Shown in pieces: positions 15,740 to 23,174 of a stretch of DNA of 23,174 nucleotides. Every line of letters begins with the position of its first letter. The stretch's first letter is position 1. The DNA comes from DATILI01 sp035476635 (GTDB taxonomy: Bacteria; Pseudomonadota; Gammaproteobacteria; Burkholderiales; Burkholderiaceae_C). The DNA lies in the NCBI GenBank assembly GCA_035476635.1, contig DATILI010000034.1, positions 1-23,174 of the forward strand. The letters are read 5' to 3'. The position numbers and the translations under genes are program-made. A model generated the notes under the pieces. It was given only the letters and a program-made list of their open reading frames with translations. It did no database searches and was not told the DNA's origin.

Positions 15740-16945
15740 TTATCCGCCTGGGGTTTTGGTCTGCGCTTTACGCATCTGCTGGTCGTACACGCCCTGATAA
15801 GTGGCCACCATGGCCTGCATGCTGAAGCGTGCCTCGGCGCGCTCGCGGCCCGCCTGGCCCATGCTGCGGGCAAGCTCCGGCGCGGTCGCCAGCCGCACGA
15901 TGCTTTCCGCGATGGCGGCAGGCCTGTCCGCGGGAACAATCTCGCCGGTCCGGCCATGCTCCACGAGATCCGCGTTGCCACCAACATCGGTCGCAACAAC
16001 GGGCAAGCCGGTGGCCATGGCTTCAAGGATGGTATTGGAAATACCTTCGGCCAGCGACGGCAGCACGAAGCAATGGAGCGCGCGCATGATGTCGGGCACG
16101 TCGGTGCGCTCGCCAGGCAGCCAGGCCAGCTCGGCCACGCCGGCCTGCTCCAGCACGGCCAGCGATTGCGCGCGAAGCGGCCCCTCGCCCACCATCACCA
16201 GCCGGAGTCTGGCCTTGAGCCCGGGCGCCATTTGCAAGGCCAGCACAAAAGCACGGGCCAAGGTCAACTGGTCCTTGACGGTTTGCATGCGCCCGACGGT
16301 CCCGACCAGCCAGTGGTCGGCCGAACCGAAGGGGCAACCCGCCAGGGGCGCGCGCGCTCCCGGTGCAGGGCTGAAGCGCCCGAAGTCGACGCCGTTGTAG
16401 ACCTGGGTCAACCGCTCGCCAGGGACGTTGACCTTCTCGGACAAGTACTGCGCCAGGTCGCGCGACAGCGCGAAGTAGTGGCTTACGAATGGTTTGTAGA
16501 TCTTGCGCATCCGCTGGTAGGTGCGGTTGCTGCCGTCCAGATCCCCGACATCACGGCCATGCTCGCCGTGAATGCGCACCGGCACGCCGGCGGCCCAGGC
16601 CGGAACCTGCACCTCCAGTGCGGCCAGATTGCGGCTGTGCACGATGGCGGGCCGCAGGCGCCTGAACAGGCTGTAGAGCTGCGGGTAAAGCCAGATTCCA
16701 TGGCCCGGCGGCTTCTTCAAGGCGATGAATTCAACGTCATGGCGGCGCACCCGTTCGCGGAAATCGGTCACGTCGGTCAACGCCAGCACGGCATGCCGGT
16801 AGGCATTGCCGGGCATGTGGTTGATGAGATTGACGACGCCGTTTTCCAGGCCGCCGGTATCGAAGCGGTACATCACATGCACCACCAGCGGACGCTCGTC
16901 GGCCTGCGTACTGGAGGCGACGCTGCCGGTATCGAGGGTTTGCAT
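15740..16945 (-). CDS. Exosortase A-associated sugar transferase stp2 (TIGR03088-like)
   Basis: A 401-residue GT-B glycosyltransferase. After a short variable N-terminus it reads VVHVMYRFDTGGLENGVVNL, the signature of the PEP-CTERM/EpsH1-associated sugar transferase. IHGEHGRDVGDLDGSN and YNGVDFGRFSP follow. The donor lobe contains VGTVGRMQTVKDQ and the retaining E-x7-E motif in SLAEGISNTILEAMATG, then LPVVATDVGGNADLV. It lies between the TviB-like dehydrogenase (27-base gap) and the amidotransferase (3-base gap). It should act in the cytoplasm on an undecaprenyl-linked acceptor; sugar specificity is unknown. The ATG at 16945 has only a weak ribosome site. Confidence 0.93.
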   Translation of the reverse strand: MQTLDTGSVASSTQADERPLVVHVMYRFDTGGLENGVVNLINHMPGNAYRHAVLALTDVTDFRERVRRHDVEFIALKKPPGHGIWLYPQLYSLFRRLRPAIVHSRNLAALEVQVPAWAAGVPVRIHGEHGRDVGDLDGSNRTYQRMRKIYKPFVSHYFALSRDLAQYLSEKVNVPGERLTQVYNGVDFGRFSPAPGARAPLAGCPFGSADHWLVGTVGRMQTVKDQLTLARAFVLALQMAPGLKARLRLVMVGEGPLRAQSLAVLEQAGVAELAWLPGERTDVPDIMRALHCFVLPSLAEGISNTILEAMATGLPVVATDVGGNADLVEHGRTGEIVPADRPAAIAESIVRLATAPELARSMGQAGRERAEARFSMQAMVATYQGVYDQQMRKAQTKTPGG

Positions 16946-16973
16946 GTTCGCCGCCCGGAGTTTGGGTCGCCGC

Positions 16974-18254
<1,281 letters not shown>

Positions 18255-18300
18255 CTGAACGCCCTCTGAAGTTCTCTGTTTCGATTTTAGGTGATCGACA
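18255..18300 (-). promoter_or_regulatory. Longest intercistronic gap, with ribosome site and weak -10-like element
   Basis: These 46 bases separate the xrtA stop from the TviB-like start. On the minus strand they contain TAAAAT at 18289-18284 and the ribosome site GAGGG seven bases before the ATG. No convincing -35 element is found 16-18 bases further upstream, so an internal promoter is only a possibility. No hairpin was seen. Confidence 0.3.
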
Positions 18301-19950
18301 TCATTGCGCGGCCATTGTTTGCCGCAGCCAGGCGTCGATCGCAACCAGGTTGCCAGCCGCGAACGACCGGAGCACAGCGTCGGCGCTCCCCGCCTGGTCC
18401 TTGGTGGCGTAGAAAATCACGACCGCCGACTCGTCACCCTGCCCCAGCAACCGGTACAGCGCGCTGTAGATCTTGGCCACATGGTCGCTGGCGGTGAAGC
18501 GGCCGTTGACCCAATAGACCTGCCACACAGCCAGGCGCTCACCGCCGGAAGACAGCAGCGAGGTCTGCGCACGGACCTCGGCAGTGCGCATCGCCGGCAG
18601 GCCCTCGCCTGGTGTCACATTGCCAAGGCTGCCGCGAACCGGCTCCCAGGAGGGATCCTTGGCTTTGACCAGCGTGTTGTCGGAGCTGACCAACTTGCGC
18701 TGGTAGTCCTGGTTGCGGTAATAGCCTACGTACAGCCCCACCGCCTTGCCCTCTCGCGTGTAGGCGGCGCTGGTTTGGGCCGACGGGCCTTGGAACGCCG
18801 GCAGCCAGCCGGACATGGGCTGCTGCCGCGCTTGCCAGCCGTCGGCCAGCGCAGCCGGCGCCGTCAACTGCACCGCGCCCTGGCGCTCGGCCCTGGCGAT
18901 GCCCCACTCCATCGCATGCGGCAAAGCGACCACCAATGCCGCCGCCACCATCATGGGCCAGGCCGCCATGGCCTTGCCGATCGGTGCTCGCGCCGCTGCC
19001 GCCGGTGCCGATTTCGTGGCCACCGCAGGCTCCGCCCAACGCGCGCCGACCATGAACATCAGCATGATGACCACGCCGAAAAAGAGCCAGCCATACACCA
19101 GGTGGTCCACGCCAGCCGCGAGCTTGTTGCCCGAGAGATGGCCGAGCATGACGATGATGTAGGCGCGCAGCCAGTTGGCCGCCACCGGCACCAGGATGGA
19201 AATGCCGACAAAAATCCAGCGCCGCTTGGTGGTCCGGTAGTTGAGGTAGGCGAACAGGGTGCCCACCGTCAGCGAAGCAATCAGGTAGCGCACCCCGCTG
19301 CAGGCCTCGACCACGGACCAGCTCCCCGAGGGGATGATGAAGTTCAATCCTTCGCGGTAGACCGGGATGCCGGAGGCGCGCAACGCGAGCACCGTGAAAT
19401 TGGCCGTCCACTCCATGAGTTGCGGCATGAGGAACTCGCCGAGCGGCACCGCGAAGAACAAAAAGCCCAAAGCAAACATCATCGCGCGCGCCACGGTCCA
19501 CCCCAGCACGGCCGGAACAGCCGAGACCAGCAAGGCGGCCAGCGCCAGCTGTGCCACTGAATTGACTGCCGCCAAGTCGCCAAGCAGCCACAGCACCGAT
19601 GCGCCAAGCAGCGGCAGCAGGCCCAAGGCGGAGGGCTGCGGCACCAGGCGGGCCAATTCAGCGCGCTGCCGCCAGATCAGCCACAGCACGATGGGCGGCA
19701 CAAGGAAGCCGTGCGTGAATGTTTCGGAGCGGGCCCAGATGGTGGCCGTCGCCAATGCCGTCTCGCGGTAAAGAAAGAGGATCGCACCCAGCAGCAACAC
19801 CAGCGGAACCCAGGCGCGGTGCCAGGCGGCTGCGGCGGTGGGCACCGGTGCGGCTGGTGCGGAGGTACCGGGGTTGGCCACGTTTGGAACCGCAGTGCTG
19901 AGGGTTGCCATGCCGGGATCTGCCAGGTCAGACGTTGCTCGTTGGTTCAT
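18301..19950 (-). CDS. xrtA: Exosortase A with fused EpsI domain
   Basis: A 549-residue membrane protease/transpeptidase-like enzyme that cleaves PEP-CTERM signals. After an Ala/Pro-rich stretch of about 42 residues come roughly eight membrane helices. The catalytic triad is Cys217 (VEACSGVRYL), Arg262 (NWLRAYIIVMLGHLS) and His283 (VDHLVYGWLFFG). ARSETFTHGFLVPP (73-86) is another family landmark. From about residue 325 a further hydrophobic helix leads into a periplasmic EpsI domain with GLYVGYYRNQDYQRKLVSS and AVWQVYWVNGRF. The start at 19950 lies in an ATGA overlap with stp1; Met14 (19911) is an alternative. It is the key gene naming the locus. No PEP-CTERM substrate is encoded in the window, so targets must lie elsewhere. 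Confidence 0.96.
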   Translation of the reverse strand: MNQRATSDLADPGMATLSTAVPNVANPGTSAPAAPVPTAAAAWHRAWVPLVLLLGAILFLYRETALATATIWARSETFTHGFLVPPIVLWLIWRQRAELARLVPQPSALGLLPLLGASVLWLLGDLAAVNSVAQLALAALLVSAVPAVLGWTVARAMMFALGFLFFAVPLGEFLMPQLMEWTANFTVLALRASGIPVYREGLNFIIPSGSWSVVEACSGVRYLIASLTVGTLFAYLNYRTTKRRWIFVGISILVPVAANWLRAYIIVMLGHLSGNKLAAGVDHLVYGWLFFGVVIMLMFMVGARWAEPAVATKSAPAAAARAPIGKAMAAWPMMVAAALVVALPHAMEWGIARAERQGAVQLTAPAALADGWQARQQPMSGWLPAFQGPSAQTSAAYTREGKAVGLYVGYYRNQDYQRKLVSSDNTLVKAKDPSWEPVRGSLGNVTPGEGLPAMRTAEVRAQTSLLSSGGERLAVWQVYWVNGRFTASDHVAKIYSALYRLLGQGDESAVVIFYATKDQAGSADAVLRSFAAGNLVAIDAWLRQTMAAQ

Positions 19951-21191
19951 GGCGCCGTGATTGCTTCCCCCGCAGGCTGCGGATATACGCCGCGCGCACC
20001 GGCGCCGATATGGCGGTCGATCACCGAGAGGTGCGCCGCCCAGCTATAAGCCTGAACCACTCTGTGCCGCCCGGCGGTGCCGATCGCGTCGGCCCGGGCA
20101 GGATCACCCAGCAGCGCATTGACTTCGCGCGCGAAGTCGCTCTCCTCTTGCGCCGCGATGAGTTCGGTTCCTTGCTGCGCATCAATCGCCTCCACACACG
20201 ATTGCGATGCGACCACAGGCCGCGCCATGGCCATGGCTTCGAGAATCTTGTTCTGGATGCCGCGCGCCACGCGCAGCGGCGCCACCACCACGGCCGCATA
20301 TTGCAGGTAGGGCCGCACATCGGGCACCGTGCCGGTCACGACCACGGACGCGTTGGCCAGCGCCAGCACGTTTGCCGGCGGGCTGCGCCCCACGATGTAG
20401 AAGCGCAGCGCGGGCTGGCTCTTTTTCAGCGCGGGGAAGATGTCATTGGCGAACCACATCACGGCATCGATGTTAGGCCAATAATCCATGGCGCCGGTGA
20501 ACACCACCGGCACCTCGTTGGCGCCAAACGGCGAGGCGCGCGCCGGATCGGGTGAGAAAAAATCGGAATCCACGCCGTTGCCGATGGCCTCGACCTTGGC
20601 GGCGCATTCAGGCGCGGCATTGCGAAACAGCGTGGACTCGTTTTCTGTCACGAAAAATGAACGCTGCGCCTTGGCCGCCACCGACCGCTCGTAGGCGAGA
20701 AGCCGCTCGCCCTCGCGCCGGTACAGCCACGACAGGGGCCAGCGGTGATTCGGCGCGTACTGGGTCCACTTCGCGGAATCGACGTCGACGAAATCCACCA
20801 GCACCGGAATATCCGTGACCTCGTGCGCAAACTGCGCCATCGCCGAGGAAAACACGACGACCGCGTCGATGCGGTGCTTGGCCAGGATCTCCCGAACCCA
20901 GGCCTGCAGCGCCGGGGAGCGGTAGTAGTCCAGGGTCAATGGCCGGCCGCCGAGCAACGCGCCCAGGCTGCGCACCTTGGCCGCGCGCGGATGCAGCCGG
21001 GTGACGTGCAGATCGGTGCACAGCCCGCGCACCGTGTCGACATGGACTTCATCTTCCGGATCGTCGACGAAGGTACCGAGAAAAACGCGGTGCCTGGCGC
21101 CGAGATGCTTGAGCAAATGGTACGAGCGCACCTTGTCGCCCTTGTTCGGCGGATAGGGCAAGCGGTGCACAAGATAGAGCAGGTTGCCCAT
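19947..21191 (-). CDS. Exosortase A-associated sugar transferase stp1 (TIGR03087-like)
   Basis: The protein is 414 residues from the ATG at 21191, chosen because the family opens with NLLYLVHRLPYPPNKGDKVR; the frame runs back to 21374, but that part lies in the FemAB-like gene. It is a GT-B fold glycosyltransferase. Other landmarks are DVDSAKWTQYA, RSFFVTENE, GNGVDSDFFSPD, VFTGAMDYWPNIDAV (near the start of the donor lobe) and LRVARGIQNKILEAMAMARP with the second glutamate of the donor site. It sits between the FemAB-like gene (8-base gap) and xrtA (4-base overlap), its usual place in these loci. It is predicted to add a sugar to the lipid-linked glycan in the cytoplasm. Confidence 0.94.
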   Translation of the reverse strand: MGNLLYLVHRLPYPPNKGDKVRSYHLLKHLGARHRVFLGTFVDDPEDEVHVDTVRGLCTDLHVTRLHPRAAKVRSLGALLGGRPLTLDYYRSPALQAWVREILAKHRIDAVVVFSSAMAQFAHEVTDIPVLVDFVDVDSAKWTQYAPNHRWPLSWLYRREGERLLAYERSVAAKAQRSFFVTENESTLFRNAAPECAAKVEAIGNGVDSDFFSPDPARASPFGANEVPVVFTGAMDYWPNIDAVMWFANDIFPALKKSQPALRFYIVGRSPPANVLALANASVVVTGTVPDVRPYLQYAAVVVAPLRVARGIQNKILEAMAMARPVVASQSCVEAIDAQQGTELIAAQEESDFAREVNALLGDPARADAIGTAGRHRVVQAYSWAAHLSVIDRHIGAGARGVYPQPAGEAITAP

Positions 21192-21199
21192 GGCCAGCG

Positions 21200-22237
21200 T
21201 CACCCGAGGTTGCGAACGATGAAGGGTCCAAGCCAGTTGGCCAGGCCGATCGGCATGCGGCGCCAGGTTTCGATCAGCAACCGGTACTTCGCGTTGGAAG
21301 GATTGTTCTGCGGCACCGAGTCGCGCTTGTACAGGCAGTATTCGTAATGCAGGGGCTTGGGCTCGAAGCCCCAATTCTTCTTGAACGAGTAAGAACCCGT
21401 GCCCTGCTTGCTGCGGCCATAGTCGAAGACCTTGAGTCCGCGCGCGCAGGCCCGGCGCATCAGTTCCCAGTACTTGAAGTCGTTGCCTGCGAGGTCGCGC
21501 GCCGCTTCGTCGTCTCCGGCGTAGTACGGCAGCACCTCATCGCGAAAATAAAAACTCAGCACGCTGGATAGCGGCCGGCCGTCGGGCCCGGTGACGGTGA
21601 GCACTTCGCAATCGGCGCCGAACTTCTGCATCAGGGCCGCGAAGTAGCGCTTGGGCATGGCCGGCGTGCCGTGGCGATGCACATTGTCGGCGTAGAGGTC
21701 GAAGAACCGGTCGACGTTGGTGTCGATGTGGCTGACCAGGCCGTTCTTGATGCCCTTGCGCACCATCGCACGCTGCTTGCGCGGAATGGCGAGCATGTTC
21801 GCCTCTTCCTCGGCCAGGATTTCCTTGCGGAAAGTCACGTACAGGTCTTGCAGCGGCCAGTCCGTATGGCGCCGGTTTACATTGCGAAGCTCCAGGTGCT
21901 CCACGCCCAGGCGCTGCGCAAGCTGCTGAGCATGGGCTTCCAGTGCATCGGCCACGGCCGGGCTGGTAGCAATGGCGCCGCCATAAACCGCGAACGGCAG
22001 GCCGATCAGCGACTTGCCGAACAGCATGCTGCGCACATGGGCCAGCGGCAGAATGCCTTCGATGTGCCCTTCCTGTTCGACATAGAGGAAGTAGGTGTTG
22101 TGGCGAAACACCTCGCGCACGATGTCCTGCCAGCCGGCGCGGTGGAAGAAACTGGCGTCGGGGTGCGCCATGACAAAGGCGTCCCAGCGTTTGGCGCCAG
22201 CTTCGTCTTGGGGTGCGAGGGTTTGTATGCTCAACAT
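21200..22237 (-). CDS. FemAB family XrtA/PEP-CTERM system-associated protein (TIGR03019-like)
   Basis: The protein is 345 residues from the ATG at 22237; an open extension to 22462 overlaps the deacetylase gene and is rejected. It looks like two GNAT-type folds: the first with DASFFHRAGWQDIVREVFRH and YFLYVEQEGHIEGILPLAHV, the second with GRPLSSVLSFYFRDEVLPYY and the family ending FDYGRSKQGTGSYSFKKNWG. FemAB proteins transfer amino acids from aminoacyl-tRNA to peptidoglycan precursors. The XrtA-linked branch is conserved beside the deacetylase but its substrate is not established; modification of a sugar by an amino acid or acyl group is plausible. It is ten bases after the deacetylase and eight before stp1. 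Confidence 0.94.
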   Translation of the reverse strand: MLSIQTLAPQDEAGAKRWDAFVMAHPDASFFHRAGWQDIVREVFRHNTYFLYVEQEGHIEGILPLAHVRSMLFGKSLIGLPFAVYGGAIATSPAVADALEAHAQQLAQRLGVEHLELRNVNRRHTDWPLQDLYVTFRKEILAEEEANMLAIPRKQRAMVRKGIKNGLVSHIDTNVDRFFDLYADNVHRHGTPAMPKRYFAALMQKFGADCEVLTVTGPDGRPLSSVLSFYFRDEVLPYYAGDDEAARDLAGNDFKYWELMRRACARGLKVFDYGRSKQGTGSYSFKKNWGFEPKPLHYEYCLYKRDSVPQNNPSNAKYRLLIETWRRMPIGLANWLGPFIVRNLG

Positions 22238-22247
22238 GTGCGGCGTA

Positions 22248-23129
22248 TCAAGCGTGCGCCGCGGACACAGGGGTCCTGCCCAGGAAGATCTGGTCCATGC
22301 GGCCCCAGCGGAAGTCGCGCAAGAGGCGCTGCAGGCGGTTTTCCATGCGGCTGATGTTGACGTAGTGCCGAAAGCGCGTCTTGGCGTTGATGCCCTCGAC
22401 GCGCGGTTGACCGGAATCGATCTCCCACGGATGGAAGTAAAAAATCGCCGACTCGCCCTCACTGGCGTTGACCTTGCGCAGCATCCAGCGCGAGACCGAG
22501 TACGGCAGCAGCCTGAAGTAGCCGCCGCCGCTGGAGGGCAGGTTGCGCTGGAACATGCGCAAGGTGGTCGGCGGGATTTCGGTCAGGCCGTCGCGCACCT
22601 TGTAGGCAAAGCGCGGCGAGTCGGGCATGCCGTAATGGTCGTGCTGAATCGGGTAGACGCTGGAGCTGTAGCGGTAGCCTGACTCCTGCAGGCAATCGAA
22701 GGCCCAGAGGTTGCCGGTGCCAATCGAAAAGCTCGGTGCGCGGTAGCCAATGACTTCCACGCCGCCAATGTCTTCCAGCAGTTTTTTTGCGGTCTGGATG
22801 TCGCTGGAGAACGCCTCGCGCGACAGGTCGCTGGCGCGCTCATGGCCGTAGCCGTGGCTTGCCAGTTCGTGGCCGTCCTGCACGATGCGCCGTACCAGTT
22901 GCGGGTAACGCTCGGCGATCCAGCCCAGCGTAAAGAAGGTCGCCTTGGTTTCCTGGCCGGCCAGCATGTCCAGGATGCGATTGACGTTGCGCTCCACGCG
23001 GCATTCACGCGAGGGCCAGTCCGAGCGGGAGATATAGGGCGCGAACGCGGACACCTGGAAGTAGTCTTCCACGTCGATGGTCATCGCGTTGGCGATGGGT
23101 GACGCGGACAGGATCGATGGCGCGGACAT
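22248..23129 (-). CDS. XrtA system polysaccharide deacetylase (TIGR03006-like, with DUF3473 C-terminus)
   Basis: The protein is 293 residues from the ATG at 23129, which has GAAGG seven bases upstream; a TTG at 23150 would add seven residues but overlaps the likely end of the upstream gene. The NodB domain carries AMTIDVEDYFQVSAF (the metal aspartate), ATFFTLGWIAERYPQLV, the metal histidines in ASHGYGHE, and GYRAPSFSI. The C-terminal part, with SSGGGYFRLLPYS, IFYFHPWEID and FRHYVNISRMENRL, is the DUF3473-type extension specific to XrtA-linked deacetylases. It is expected to deacetylate N-acetylated sugars of the exopolysaccharide. It heads the FemAB-stp1-xrtA run, the conserved core order of these operons. 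All catalytic motifs are intact. Confidence 0.95.
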   Translation of the reverse strand: MSAPSILSASPIANAMTIDVEDYFQVSAFAPYISRSDWPSRECRVERNVNRILDMLAGQETKATFFTLGWIAERYPQLVRRIVQDGHELASHGYGHERASDLSREAFSSDIQTAKKLLEDIGGVEVIGYRAPSFSIGTGNLWAFDCLQESGYRYSSSVYPIQHDHYGMPDSPRFAYKVRDGLTEIPPTTLRMFQRNLPSSGGGYFRLLPYSVSRWMLRKVNASEGESAIFYFHPWEIDSGQPRVEGINAKTRFRHYVNISRMENRLQRLLRDFRWGRMDQIFLGRTPVSAAHA

Positions 23130-23146
23130 GGCGGTGCCTTCGGCTC

Positions 23147-23173
23147 TCAAGCTTTTTGCGCCGCGGCCTGGCG
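23147..23173 (-). CDS. Possible 3' end of an upstream gene (partial)
   Basis: On the minus strand the last bases read as RQAAAQKA followed by TGA (23149-23147). The position fits an operon neighbour ending 17 bases before the deacetylase. In related loci the gene here is often an XrtA-associated ATPase, but eight codons are too few to identify anything. Confidence 0.3.
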   Translation of the reverse strand, partial: RQAAAQKA

Positions 23174-23174
23174 C

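Noticed and set aside
11590..16030. Similar DNA stretches in three glycosyltransferase genes (near 11590-11650, 12820-12890 and 15970-16030), resembling a dispersed repeat
   Set aside because: They encode the shared GT-B donor-site motif (LEAMA...VVATDVGGN) and similarity fades outside it, so it reflects protein family conservation rather than a repeat element.

Overview
The window is a polysaccharide biosynthesis locus of the exosortase A (XrtA/PEP-CTERM/EpsH) type. It is G+C-rich, densely packed and almost free of non-coding DNA. The gene families, base composition and gene order suggest a betaproteobacterium, most likely Burkholderiales (Comamonadaceae-like); this placement is inferred from the families and is not proven by any marker gene.

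Layout. Bases 1-5346 (plus strand) hold five tightly linked genes: a 5'-truncated asparagine-synthase-type amidotransferase, a low-molecular-weight phosphatase-like protein with an N-terminal extension, a NodB-like polysaccharide deacetylase, a membrane acyltransferase of the acyltransferase-3 family, and an ATP-grasp ligase. They run head-on into a long minus-strand operon that enters at the right edge and ends at 5375. In its direction of transcription this operon encodes: possibly the last codons of an upstream gene, the XrtA-associated deacetylase, the FemAB-like XrtA protein, glycosyltransferase stp1 (TIGR03087 type), exosortase A fused to EpsI, a TviB-like UDP-HexNAc dehydrogenase, glycosyltransferase stp2 (TIGR03088 type), the XrtA amidotransferase (TIGR03108 type), a Daro_2409-type glycosyltransferase (TIGR04063 type), a second GT4 glycosyltransferase, a SAM methyltransferase, UDP-glucose 6-dehydrogenase, a CapK/PaaK-like adenylating ligase, the XrtA-associated O-glycosylation ligase (TIGR03097 type), and another NodB-like deacetylase. 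Family names come from recognition of protein signatures by eye, not from a search.

How the parts fit. Two nucleotide-sugar dehydrogenases would supply uronic acids. Four glycosyltransferases would build the repeat unit. Two amidotransferases could amidate carboxylates. Three deacetylases, an acyltransferase, a methyltransferase, a FemAB-like transferase, an ATP-grasp ligase and a CapK-like ligase could decorate the glycan. The O-ligase/Wzy-like protein would polymerise or transfer it, and exosortase A would process PEP-CTERM proteins at the membrane. No PEP-CTERM substrate, flippase, initiating phosphoglycosyltransferase, export porin or chain-length kinase lies in the window; in related loci these usually sit further upstream.

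All intergenic gaps are under 50 bases. No tRNA, rRNA, CRISPR array, insertion sequence or phage gene was seen. The part most worth following is the plus-strand five-gene cassette, which looks like an accessory decoration module whose substrate is not evident from the sequence.
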